DNA of 64,000 bases from JAJXZP01 sp963787185 (lineage in GTDB: Bacteria > Spirochaetota > Spirochaetia > Treponematales > Rectinemataceae): NCBI GenBank assembly GCA_963787185.1, contig CAWBCC010000014.1, positions 124,001-188,000 on the forward strand. The letters run 5' to 3'. The notes beneath the pieces were generated by a model. That model searched no databases. It saw nothing but the letters and a program-made list of their open reading frames with translations, and was not told the origin of the DNA. This document shows, piece after piece, positions 40,707 to 48,280 of this stretch; within the stretch, counting starts at the first letter, position 1; each line of letters opens with the position of its first letter. Both the position numbers and the translations under genes were made by a program.

Positions 40707-40780
40707 GGGGGTGTAGCTCAGTTGGCTAGAGCGCTTGAATGGCATTCAAGAGGTCGTCGGTTCAATTCCGATCACCTCCA
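40707..40780 (+). tRNA. tRNA-Ala (anticodon GGC)
   Basis: A 74-base cloverleaf: acceptor stem GGGGGTG/CACCTCC containing the G3-U70 wobble that identifies alanine tRNAs, D arm AGCTCAGTTGGCTAGAGC, anticodon stem CTTGA/TCAAG with loop ATGGCAT (anticodon GGC), and T arm GTCGG-TTCAATT-CCGAT. Discriminator A73. CCA is not encoded. Confidence 0.97.
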
Positions 40781-41012
40781 CGAACGGAACGGTCGCCTGA
40801 ACGGGCGGCCGTTTTTGTTTTGGGCGGAAGCGAGGTGGGAGGAATTGAACGGTTTGTCGCGCGCCGCGATAGCGGCGGAAGCGAGGCAGGATGCCGAGCG
40901 CCAGCGACAAACCGCGGTCCGGAGGGGCGAGGCACGACGCCGAGCCCCGGAGGGCAATTCCGATCACCTCCACGAACGGAACGGTCGCCTGAACGGGCGG
41001 CCGTTTTTGTTT
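40763..41012 (+). repeat. 58-bp direct duplication of the tRNA-Ala 3' end and terminator, flanking 134 bp
   Basis: Bases 40763-40820 (from the T-loop of tRNA-Ala through its terminator) recur exactly at 40955-41012. Between them, 134 bp carry an 11-bp inverted repeat CGGTTTGTCGC/GCGACAAACCG (40850-40860 and 40904-40914). Duplication of a tRNA 3' end is the classic footprint of integrase-mediated insertion. The interior is far too small for an element, so this looks like the scar of a lost one. The second copy ends inside the EamA gene. Confidence 0.8.
40788..40816 (+). terminator. intrinsic terminator of tRNA-Ala
   Basis: Stem AACGGTCGCC/GGCGGCCGTT (one G-U pair, 5-base loop region) followed by TTTTTG. 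A second identical copy occurs at about 40980-41008 within the duplicated segment. Confidence 0.85.
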
Positions 41013-41908
41013 CGCCGGATGGCGGGGCGATCGGAATCGTGCCGCAGGCCCGCGAGCGCGGACTTGAGAACGTCCAAAGAGCCGACGGCCGCCCCGGCCA
41101 CGATGAGCGACATGGCGAGGCCCGTGACGAGCGACAGGCGCTTCCCGCCGAGGAGTACCAGATTCAAGGTGGACAGCAGGGGAGTGAGGTAGGAAAGCGC
41201 GCCGATGACCCTCGGGTCGCCCCGCTTCAAGGCCGCATCCCAGGCGTAAAAGGCCCCGCCCATGGGTCCCAGACCGAGGAGCACGAGAAAGAGCCAGTCG
41301 GGGCCGCCGAGCCGGGGTAGGGCCGTTCCGGAAGAGTTCAGGCGTTCCAGGACATAGACACCGAGGGAAAGCAGACCCGAGACCAGACAGAAGCCGCCGA
41401 CTGCGCCCGTCGGGAAGCGCGGCAAGCGCTTGGTCAGAAGAGAATAGCAGGCCCAGGCGAGGGCGGCGGCGGCGGCGAGGAGGTAGCCCGGCAGAAAGGC
41501 CGGATCCAGGCCCAGCCCGCCGCCGCTCACGATGAGGCCGGCGCCCGCGAGCCCCAGGAAGGCGCCCGCCACATGCCGCAGTCCGAGCCGGAATCCCGCG
41601 AGGAGGACGGGCGAGAGCAGGACGATGAGCAGGGGCCAGAGGTAGTTTATGAGATTGACCTCGACGGAGGGCGCGGCGCGGAAGGCAGCGAAGAGCAGGG
41701 CGTGATAGCCGAATATGCCGCCTATCCCCACGGCCAGGGTCCTCAAGGGGACGCGCCATTCGCGCACCCGGAACAGCCCGACCAGCCCCCCTATGCAGAG
41801 AGCGATGCCGACGGCCAGGAAGGGAGGCAGGGCGTTTACGCGCGAGTTGAGAAGGGCGAGCGAGCTCCATACGACGATGGAGAGGAGGGCCAGGAGGACT
41901 GCCGCCAT
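40964..41908 (-). CDS. EamA/DMT-superfamily exporter
   Basis: A 314-residue membrane protein with about ten hydrophobic helices in two EamA repeats (VVWSSLALLNSRVNALPPF; VNLINYLWPLLIVLLSPVLLAGF; then LSYLTPLLSTLNLVLLGG). It is most like amino-acid or metabolite exporters such as YddG. The last 16 residues (RNKNGRPFRRPFRSWR) are encoded by the duplicated tRNA terminator segment, so the natural C-terminus was replaced when the duplication formed. The start ATG 41908 lies eight bases after a TATTAT box on the minus strand, a further possible leaderless start. Confidence 0.82.
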   Translation of the reverse strand: MAAVLLALLSIVVWSSLALLNSRVNALPPFLAVGIALCIGGLVGLFRVREWRVPLRTLAVGIGGIFGYHALLFAAFRAAPSVEVNLINYLWPLLIVLLSPVLLAGFRLGLRHVAGAFLGLAGAGLIVSGGGLGLDPAFLPGYLLAAAAALAWACYSLLTKRLPRFPTGAVGGFCLVSGLLSLGVYVLERLNSSGTALPRLGGPDWLFLVLLGLGPMGGAFYAWDAALKRGDPRVIGALSYLTPLLSTLNLVLLGGKRLSLVTGLAMSLIVAGAAVGSLDVLKSALAGLRHDSDRPAIRRNKNGRPFRRPFRSWR

Positions 41909-42043
41909 AGGGTTGGATAATAATCGGATATCGAACGCGGGGCTACCGGCGCGGAGAGCGCGATCCTTTCACTTCGGCACGGGATTCCGGTCTTCCGCCC
42001 GGCCCGGGAATCGGATAGACTGTTTGCAGCTCCAGGCGCGACG

Positions 42044-43519
42044 ATGAAAACCATCGCAGAATACGATCCTACGACCTCTCCCTATGAGGTCCTGTCCCAT
42101 CTCAACGACAAGATACTCTCGGGAGAGCTCACGACCTTCGAAGCGCTGCGCGCCTATGCGGCGCCCCTCCCGGACGACCGGCGGACGGAGGCCATCCTCA
42201 AGCGGGCCTTCGATCTCCAGAAGAAGCTGTACTGGGGCTTCTTCAAAGGGATCGACGCGGCGACCTTTCCGCGAGTCTGGTCCGAGGTCGTGCTTCCGGA
42301 CCGGAAGTACCGCTTCGCCGGCGACCTCAAGCGTCTGATGTCTATTCCCGACATTTATATGGGCCTGCTCGACATCCACGGCTATACCCGCTTTTGCCAC
42401 AGGCACCGCGCGAACCTGTCCATGCTCGATATGCTCGACGCCATGATGCAGGAGGTGGTGCCGCGCATCGCCGCCAAGGTGGGCGTGGTCAGCCGCCGGG
42501 CCCACGGCGACGAGATTCTGCTTCTCGGCCCCTCGGCGCCGGACCTCCTCGAAGCGACTCTCCTGATCATGGACTACTTCTCCTCGCGCCGGCGGCTGAG
42601 CGAGGATCTGCAGCATTCCCGCGGCAAATTCGACGTCATCCTGCCGGGCTTCCAGCTCTCCGCCGGCATAGCCGGAGGCCAGAAGTACACGCCGCTGATC
42701 ATCACCAAGGACGGCGATATTTCTGGAGACATCGTCAACACTGCGGCCCGGCTGCAGGCGAGGGCCGGCAGAATTTCCCCCGACCGAAACAAGATACTCA
42801 TCACGAGCCACGTCTACCAGCGGCTTCGCGCCCAGACGGAGGGCAAGAGCCGATCTTTCAAGGAGAAGGTGGACTTCTTCAACACGGGAACCGTGGAATT
42901 CAAGGGCCTGAGCCTGGCGGTATACGACATCGTCTTCCTGCCCGCAGAGTCTTACCGGATGACCTATCGCGAGACGATGGAGGAACTCTACGAATCGATA
43001 GACCGCGGTCTGTGGAAGTCCAAGGTCTTCGAGGATACGATAAAGCTGATGACGCGCATCGCGACGAACATTCCCGAGGTCGGGGGGCACGAACGGCCGA
43101 CGGCCCGCGACATGAGCCGCGGCGGTCTGGTCGCGCGGGCCAAGACAACCCTGGACCACTTTCTGGGCGAACGCTTCGAAAAGGCGATAGCCGCGATGGG
43201 GGAGCTCGTCGAAGACATGGGGTCCATGCCGGGCATGGACGAGCTCGCGCTCGAGTACCTGGGCGGCATACACCGCAACTATCTCACCATCCTGCGGAGC
43301 TTCGTGGAAAATCTGGACAGGGAGGTCGACGAACATCCGGACGCCATCTACGGACCCACGGAGAAGCAGACTTTTCTCACGCTGCGCAAGCATTATTCCA
43401 TGTTCGACGGCGTGCGCGAAGCCGCCAGGCTCCGCGTCCACAACCGCAAGGCCGTCTGGTATCGGGTGGCCGAGTATTCCGCACCCTCTCTCGAGATTCG
43501 CATCCAGTCCAAGAAATGA
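42044..43519 (+). CDS. class III adenylate/guanylate cyclase domain protein
   Basis: A 491-residue protein with a class III cyclase domain at about residues 105-250: LLDIHGYTRFCHRH (metal-binding Asp110), HGDEILLLG (second Asp156) and DGDISGDIVNTAARLQARA. These are the residues needed for catalysis. A helical N-terminal region (~100 residues) and a large C-terminal part (about 250-491) of unknown fold flank it. It would make cAMP or cGMP. The substrate-specifying residues cannot be judged reliably. A TAGACT box lies at 42018-42023. A cyclic-nucleotide-binding protein occurs at 20280. Confidence 0.82.
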   Translation: MKTIAEYDPTTSPYEVLSHLNDKILSGELTTFEALRAYAAPLPDDRRTEAILKRAFDLQKKLYWGFFKGIDAATFPRVWSEVVLPDRKYRFAGDLKRLMSIPDIYMGLLDIHGYTRFCHRHRANLSMLDMLDAMMQEVVPRIAAKVGVVSRRAHGDEILLLGPSAPDLLEATLLIMDYFSSRRRLSEDLQHSRGKFDVILPGFQLSAGIAGGQKYTPLIITKDGDISGDIVNTAARLQARAGRISPDRNKILITSHVYQRLRAQTEGKSRSFKEKVDFFNTGTVEFKGLSLAVYDIVFLPAESYRMTYRETMEELYESIDRGLWKSKVFEDTIKLMTRIATNIPEVGGHERPTARDMSRGGLVARAKTTLDHFLGERFEKAIAAMGELVEDMGSMPGMDELALEYLGGIHRNYLTILRSFVENLDREVDEHPDAIYGPTEKQTFLTLRKHYSMFDGVREAARLRVHNRKAVWYRVAEYSAPSLEIRIQSKK

Positions 43520-43547
43520 CCTTCGGCCGGCGAATCGAACGTCCGTC

Positions 43548-43576
43548 TTGAAGCCGCGGCGCGGCGGGGATAGAAT
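43548..43576 (+). promoter_or_regulatory. promoter of the unknown gene at 43658
   Basis: TTGAAG (43548-43553), 17-bp spacer, TAGAAT (43571-43576). The leader to GTG 43658 is about 75 bases. Confidence 0.65.
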
Positions 43577-43657
43577 GGTCCCAAGAGACGCGGGACCGCC
43601 GGGCCGGATAAAGCACACCGGCGCGGCAAAATCGAGCGCCGCGATCGGAGCTGTATC

Positions 43658-45340
43658 GTGCCCGATGAGATAGATCCCGAGATAGCGGCCCTGATAGGCG
43701 GTTCCGTTCAAGAGTACAAGCCGAACGGCTCCCCGCCGGGTGCATCGAGGCCGGATGGAGCCGTACCGCCCCCCGATTTCAGCACACTTTTCGGCGATAT
43801 GGGCGTGACGGCCGAGCCCAACGAGCGCAGGGACGGCGACGTCGATCTGTCGCGCAAGGCTTTTGCGCCCATCGAGAGGACCGAGTCCGATCAGCCGGCG
43901 GCGTGGTTCAAGGATCCCGCATACTACAAGACCATCCTCAACGGAGAAGGCGAAGAAGCCCAGAGGGTCCACGAGATTCTGGGCAAGCTGCTCAAGGCCA
44001 CCGATCCCAAAGACAAGGGCCTCTATAGGCAGCAGCTCGTGCCGGCGTACTGGTACCTGGCCTCCAAGGTCGCGCTCCGAAGCGTGGGCAGCCAGGCGCT
44101 CCTTCCCAAGAAGCTCATGATCCGTCTCAGCGCGCTCCTGCCGAATCTGCTCTCGCCCGAGATGATGGACATATTCCACAGGATCATTTTCGAAAAATCC
44201 ATCGAAGAGCCGGTCTATTACGTCGACGAATGGATGCGCGCGATCGCCGTGGGGCAGATCACGCAGAGCGCCACCGACGAGGTGAAGCCCCGCCGCCAGA
44301 ACGGCGACGACCGCTCCCACCTTCAGGTCACGCTGCAGCGCGTGCAGGGCAAGCGCGACTCCGCCGAAGGCATCATGAAGGCCAAAGCCGAGGAGCGTCG
44401 CGCCCTCGAAGCGGCGCTCAAGGACCGCGTGGAACTCATCTGCGATCATGGAAGCCAGCCCGGCCTGCTTCACGTCCCGGCGCCCTATACCGAGTCCCAA
44501 AAAAAGACGATGGGCGAGCTCAACGACATCATGAGGCGCATGGTCGCGACCGACAAAGACCTCGTCGGGAGCATAGCCGACTTCGACAGAGCCAGCGAGG
44601 AGCTCAAAGGGGTCTCGGGAAAAATGGCCGCGGGAGGCCAGGAAACGAAAGCGGACATGCAGTCGCTCGCTCAGGAATTCGAAACGATCCGACAGATGAC
44701 CAAGCTGTGCATAGGCCGCCAGGGAAATCATTTTCCCCTTCTTTCCCGCGAATATTTCCACGGCAACCTCAAGGACATCGGCACGAGAGAGAACGTGGTC
44801 AAGCTGCTGGCCTGGATCGAGTCGATCGACTGCGAAGCCTACACCCGGCCCTACAAGAATACGCTCCATCGGATCGTCCCCTTCATCGTACTTCTACCCT
44901 GCTACGGCGATTCGGGAATCTGCTGGGAACCCTTCGATCGCTACAACCGCGCGACCTCGAGGGGCCGGGTGGCCATACCGATGTACCCCAAGAACCTGAC
45001 CCAAGCCGTCATAACCGCGGTCGCCGATCTCCGATGGCAGGTCGCGAAGGAGAAGGCCTCGTACTACTGGATGGAAGAGGGTCTCACGGGCAACTACTAC
45101 CAGTGGTTCACCGCCAAGAAAATTCGAGGCGACGTAAAAGAGTTCTTCATCCAGGATTACTCCACCTGGATCACCAAGGAGAGCGAGGCGATCCAAAGAC
45201 TCGAAAAGGAAGTGCGTGCAATTTTTTGGCGCTATATGCCCTTCTCGAAGGAAATCAAAGACAAGCTCAAGACGAGAAGCTACGTCTACCAGGAGCTCTA
45301 CCAGAAAGACGTCAACCGTTCGCTGTCCGACGGCTATTGA
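43658..45340 (+). CDS. large protein of unknown family, 560 residues
   Basis: I do not recognise this protein. It has an acidic, Pro-rich N-terminus (about 1-80), a helical middle with a long, charged coiled-coil-like stretch (about 225-350, with GIMKAKAEERRALEAALKD), and a C-terminal region with aromatic-rich blocks (VPFIVLLPCYGDSGICWEPFD, SYYWMEEGLTGNYYQWF, EFFIQDYSTWITKE). There is no signal peptide and only one weak hydrophobic segment, so it is probably cytoplasmic. The start is GTG 43658 after TCGGAG. It lies between a nucleotide cyclase and an acyltransferase, all on the same strand with their own promoters. Confidence 0.72.
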   Translation: MPDEIDPEIAALIGGSVQEYKPNGSPPGASRPDGAVPPPDFSTLFGDMGVTAEPNERRDGDVDLSRKAFAPIERTESDQPAAWFKDPAYYKTILNGEGEEAQRVHEILGKLLKATDPKDKGLYRQQLVPAYWYLASKVALRSVGSQALLPKKLMIRLSALLPNLLSPEMMDIFHRIIFEKSIEEPVYYVDEWMRAIAVGQITQSATDEVKPRRQNGDDRSHLQVTLQRVQGKRDSAEGIMKAKAEERRALEAALKDRVELICDHGSQPGLLHVPAPYTESQKKTMGELNDIMRRMVATDKDLVGSIADFDRASEELKGVSGKMAAGGQETKADMQSLAQEFETIRQMTKLCIGRQGNHFPLLSREYFHGNLKDIGTRENVVKLLAWIESIDCEAYTRPYKNTLHRIVPFIVLLPCYGDSGICWEPFDRYNRATSRGRVAIPMYPKNLTQAVITAVADLRWQVAKEKASYYWMEEGLTGNYYQWFTAKKIRGDVKEFFIQDYSTWITKESEAIQRLEKEVRAIFWRYMPFSKEIKDKLKTRSYVYQELYQKDVNRSLSDGY

Positions 45341-45408
45341 TAGTCTTCCCATACCTGCGGCCCTTCGCCCCGAGGGTCGCCCGAAAGCGATGCGCATGCT
45401 CCCCGAAG

Positions 45409-45438
45409 TTGACACCAACCATTCGCGCTGCCTATACT
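45409..45438 (+). promoter_or_regulatory. promoter of the acyltransferase gene at 45459
   Basis: TTGACA (45409-45414), 18-bp spacer, TATACT (45433-45438). GAGGAG at 45447-45452 precedes GTG 45459. Confidence 0.78.
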
Positions 45439-45458
45439 CCAGCTCCGAGGAGACTGCC

Positions 45459-46358
45459 GTGGAACCCATCAGCCATAAATACCGTGACTCGATAATGCGC
45501 ATGATGGCGACTTCGAGCGGGCAGTCGCTCGTGACCGACAAGAACGTCCATCAGGTGGGCAATCCCGATATTCTCCCCTATATCGATCGCATCATCGAGG
45601 CCAACCTTCTGCCCGGATCGGGCATAAACGGAGCCGAGCACCTCGACGAGCTCCTCCGAGTCTCGCAAGGGGGCGAAGCCTGTCTGCTTCTGCTCGAACA
45701 TTACTCGAATTTCGATCTTCCCGTATTCCATTATCTTCTGCGTAAAAGGCCGGGAACCGGGCAGGCCCTCGCCGATGCGCTGCTCGCCGTGGCCGGCATC
45801 AAGCTCAACGAATCGAATCCGGCCGTGCTGGCGTTCACGGAGGCCTACTCCCGCCTCGTGATCTATCCGAGCCGTTCGCTCGAGATCATCAAGCGGAATC
45901 TCAAGGACCCGAAGGAGCTCCTGGCCGAAATCATGCGCAGCGCGACGGTGAATCGCGCCGCGATGAGATCTCTAGCCGAGCTGAAGCATACGGGACACAT
46001 CGTCCTCGTATTCCCCTCCGGAACGCGATTCCGCCCCTGGGATCCCAGCACCAAGCAGGGTGTGCGGGAGATAGATTCCTACGTGAAGTCCTTCGCGAAA
46101 ATGTGCCTCATCGCCGTGAACGGCAACATCCTGCGGCTCAATCCGGAAGGCGAGATGATGGAGGACCTGATCTGCCAGGATCGGGTCCAATACACGGTAG
46201 GCCCGGTGCTGGACTGCGCCGAATTCCGGACCCGCGTCAAGCACGAGCACCATTTCCGCGAAGACAAGAAACAGGCCGTGGTGGACGAAATCATGGCCCA
46301 GCTCGAACGCATGCACGAGGCTTCCGAAAAGGACAGGCTCGCTTCCGGCGCCGTCTGA
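45459..46358 (+). CDS. glycerolipid acyltransferase (PlsB/PlsC superfamily)
   Basis: A 299-residue acyltransferase. The catalytic HX4D motif is HYSNFD in LLLLEHYSNFDLP. The second block VFPSGTRFRPWDP resembles the substrate-binding EGTR motif of glycerol-3-phosphate acyltransferases, with Ser for Glu. Length and motif order suit a soluble, membrane-associated glycerol-3-phosphate acyltransferase-like enzyme of phospholipid synthesis. Start GTG 45459, supported by promoter and RBS spacing. The coding frame stays open far upstream, but that part overlaps the previous gene. Confidence 0.78.
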   Translation: MEPISHKYRDSIMRMMATSSGQSLVTDKNVHQVGNPDILPYIDRIIEANLLPGSGINGAEHLDELLRVSQGGEACLLLLEHYSNFDLPVFHYLLRKRPGTGQALADALLAVAGIKLNESNPAVLAFTEAYSRLVIYPSRSLEIIKRNLKDPKELLAEIMRSATVNRAAMRSLAELKHTGHIVLVFPSGTRFRPWDPSTKQGVREIDSYVKSFAKMCLIAVNGNILRLNPEGEMMEDLICQDRVQYTVGPVLDCAEFRTRVKHEHHFREDKKQAVVDEIMAQLERMHEASEKDRLASGAV

Positions 46359-46365
46359 CGGGCTT

Positions 46366-47085
46366 TCAGTATACCTCGTACCTCAATATCCGGGACACCT
46401 CGACGCGCGCCCTGACCTGGGAGGTGTAGAATCCCCCCGCGAGCCCCAGGGCGGGTACCCGCTCGAACACGACGCGGCCCAGGACGCGCCTGGGTTTGTT
46501 GGGCTCGATGAGCTGCAAGAGGCTTCGCACGGCTTCGCGCAGACCGTCTTCGTACGCCGCGCGGTGAGCTTTCCAGCCGAGAAGATAGTCCGCGCGGCCG
46601 ATCCCCTGGGTTCCGCGCCAGGGTTCGTCCGCGTAGGAAACCACCCGAGCCTCCTCGTCTGGGAGAGGATGATAGGTGACGAAGGCGCGAGTCGAGCCGC
46701 CTTCTACGCGGGAAGGTCCCAGCGAAAGGCGCGGATCGTCGCTTCGGATCGAACCGAGGCTCTTGAGGTCGAAGCGTTCTTCGATGCGGCGCACCTTGTC
46801 ATAGGGCGTATAGCTGAACTCGAAGCCCCAGATCATGCCCGAGTATATCCAGGCGGCCTCGTCCATGATGCGGCGGGAGCGTTCCTCGGGCGGCACGGGC
46901 CAGGGATCGCCGAGGTCCGAAACCGGCTCGATCTCCGCCCAGAACTCGGAGCGGAATCGAACGGCCCCGTCATCGCCCTGCGCCTGAGCGGCCGCACCGC
47001 CGATTCCCAGCGCTAGGGCGAAGGCCAGGGCGAGCGGAAGGCTTCGGATCCGGAGCGGAGCGGAAGCCGAGGGGCTCGCCTTCAC
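46366..47085 (-). CDS. exported hypothetical protein
   Basis: A 239-residue protein with a long signal peptide (LPLALAFALALGIGGAAAQA, cleavage after AQA). The mature part contains WIYSGMIWGFEFSYTPYD, YHPLPDEEARVVSYADEPW and a C-terminal VRARVEVSRILRYEVY. I do not recognise the family. It may sit in the periplasm or be surface-associated. The GTG start lies one base after the rhomboid stop (TGAGGTG), so it is co-translated with the rhomboid protease and might be a substrate or partner (inference). The 3' end is seven bases from the convergent acyltransferase stop. Confidence 0.75.
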   Translation of the reverse strand: MKASPSASAPLRIRSLPLALAFALALGIGGAAAQAQGDDGAVRFRSEFWAEIEPVSDLGDPWPVPPEERSRRIMDEAAWIYSGMIWGFEFSYTPYDKVRRIEERFDLKSLGSIRSDDPRLSLGPSRVEGGSTRAFVTYHPLPDEEARVVSYADEPWRGTQGIGRADYLLGWKAHRAAYEDGLREAVRSLLQLIEPNKPRRVLGRVVFERVPALGLAGGFYTSQVRARVEVSRILRYEVY

Positions 47086-47086
47086 C

Positions 47087-47728
47087 TCAGCGCCGCGGGA
47101 AAAACCGCTTGGCCGGATTGACGCCGAAACGCGCCAGAAAATAGAGCCAGCCGAAGCCGAAACCGGCGATGTGGGTGAGGTGAGCTACCGAGCTCTGGAA
47201 GCTGAAGAGCTGCGACACGATCTCGAGGGCGGCGTAGCCGAGAACCATCACCGGAGCCCGAAGCGGCAGTATGCCCCAGACGTATATCTCGGCCTGAGGG
47301 AATAGGGCCGCGAAAGCCAGGAGCAGGGCGAACACCGCCCCCGAGGCCCCCAGAAGGGGAATGAAGGCGCCCCCCGTAAACAGATAGAACACGAAGGAGA
47401 ACACTCCCGCGAGGAATCCGGTGAGCAGATAGTAGAGCAGAAACTCCTTGCTCCCCAGTTCGCGTTCGACCTGGGTCCCGAAGAAGAAGACGCCGAGCAT
47501 GTTCACCAAGAGATGCGTGATGCTGTTTCGATCGTGGACGAACATGTAGGTAAAAGGCTGCCAGAAGAACCCGTGCAGGACCAGGACGGGCGTCATGGCC
47601 AATCGCAGCAGCAATCCGGGGAAAAGATATTCCAGCGCGAACACGACCACATTGATCGCAATGATCCAGAGAGCGGCGTTCCTGTTCGAATAGACGAAGG
47701 GACGGCGTATGAGTGAATTCCTGTCCAT
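47087..47728 (-). CDS. rhomboid family intramembrane serine protease
   Basis: A 213-residue protein with six hydrophobic helices. The catalytic Ser129 lies in LLGASGAVFALL (GxSG motif), and the catalytic His186 in AHLTHIAGFGFG. The characteristic loop FTYMFVHDRNSITHLLVNM (HxxxNxxH-like) is also present. Rhomboids cleave membrane proteins within the bilayer. No GlpG N-domain is visible. The ATG directly follows a TACAGT -10 box with a six-base gap, so the mRNA is predicted leaderless. It is the first gene of a two-gene operon and divergent from a small Cys-rich protein gene. Confidence 0.88.
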   Translation of the reverse strand: MDRNSLIRRPFVYSNRNAALWIIAINVVVFALEYLFPGLLLRLAMTPVLVLHGFFWQPFTYMFVHDRNSITHLLVNMLGVFFFGTQVERELGSKEFLLYYLLTGFLAGVFSFVFYLFTGGAFIPLLGASGAVFALLLAFAALFPQAEIYVWGILPLRAPVMVLGYAALEIVSQLFSFQSSVAHLTHIAGFGFGWLYFLARFGVNPAKRFFPRR

Positions 47729-47734
47729 GTGAGT

Positions 47735-47763
47735 ACTGTACGGAATTCGGCGTCTCGGGGCAA
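47735..47763 (-). promoter_or_regulatory. promoter of the rhomboid operon, predicted leaderless
   Basis: Minus strand: TTGCCC (47758-47763), 17-bp spacer, TACAGT (47735-47740), six bases, ATG 47728. Confidence 0.65.
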
Positions 47764-47770
47764 GCTCCGC

Positions 47771-47799
47771 TTGAACGGAACGAGCCTCGACGCTACAGT
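47771..47799 (+). promoter_or_regulatory. promoter of the small Cys-rich protein gene
   Basis: TTGAAC (47771-47776), 17-bp spacer, TACAGT (47794-47799), then GGAGGGGAGGAG before GTG 47818. The two -35 boxes of this divergent pair are only seven bases apart, so the two polymerases would compete. Confidence 0.68.
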
Positions 47800-47817
47800 C
47801 GCGGAGGGGAGGAGATC

Positions 47818-47997
47818 GTGCCCGACAGGGCTCCCAATTGCCTCAAGTGCCTGTATTTCCGCGTGACATGGGACCCGGCATTCCCGCGGTCCTGTCTCGT
47901 CTTCGGTATGAAATGCCGCAACCTGCCTTCGCTCGAGGTCTTCGCTTCTGCGGGGCGCCACTGCCCCTCCTTCGAGCTCAAACCGGGGCTCAAGTGA
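47818..47997 (+). CDS. small cysteine-rich protein, 59 residues
   Basis: A 59-residue protein with five Cys (8, 11, 26, 33, 49) in the arrangement CLKC...CLVFGMKC...GRHCPSFE, suggesting a compact metal- or iron-sulfur-binding fold. The start GTG 47818 is set by the promoter and a GGAGGGGAGGAG stretch. The conserved-looking core (VTWDPAFPRSCLVFGMKCR, LPS) resembles a short family I recall from spirochaete genomes, though I cannot name it with certainty. It is isolated on its strand. The function is unknown. Confidence 0.68.
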   Translation: MPDRAPNCLKCLYFRVTWDPAFPRSCLVFGMKCRNLPSLEVFASAGRHCPSFELKPGLK

Positions 47998-48102
47998 GGC
48001 GGGCTCGATCCGACCCCGGCGGGATCCGTGCCGCTGCCCGAGCCGGCTTCAAGACTCGATTGGTCGGTCGCAAACTTCGAAATTGGCTCGAAGAACATAA
48101 AA

Positions 48103-48129
48103 AGCGGCTGCCCTTTGGAGGCAGCCGCT
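48103..48129 (-). terminator. intrinsic terminator of tRNA-Cys
   Basis: Stem AGCGGCTGC/GCAGCCGCT with a nine-base loop. On the minus strand it is followed by TTTTT (complement of 48098-48102). Confidence 0.85.
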
Positions 48130-48137
48130 TTTGCTCG

Positions 48138-48209
48138 AGGCGCCGGTCGGAGTCGGACCGACTCATGAAGGTTTTGCAGACCTCTCCCTTCCCACTTGGG
48201 TACGGCGCC
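48138..48209 (-). tRNA. tRNA-Cys (anticodon GCA)
   Basis: A 72-base cloverleaf on the minus strand: acceptor GGCGCCG/CGGCGCC, short D arm CCCAAGTGGGAAGGG, anticodon stem GAGGT/ACCTT with loop CTGCAAA (anticodon GCA), and T arm GTCGG/CCGAC. Discriminator U73, as required by cysteinyl-tRNA synthetase. CCA is not encoded. TTTACA-18-TATTTT upstream (about 48230-48260, minus strand) is a plausible promoter. Confidence 0.96.
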
Positions 48210-48280
48210 GAACGATGAATGAATTGCACGTCAAAATACCGTAATATCGGGCCCGATGTAAAGGGCCGGCGGCCTCGACG

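Noticed and set aside
40955..41012. A second tRNA gene
   Set aside because: Only the T-loop-to-terminator 3' end is present. The 5' acceptor, D arm and anticodon arm are missing.
41969..44869. 966-codon open frame on the minus strand
   Set aside because: It lies opposite the cyclase and the unknown 560-residue gene, which have promoters, starts and motifs. The antisense translation has no domain.
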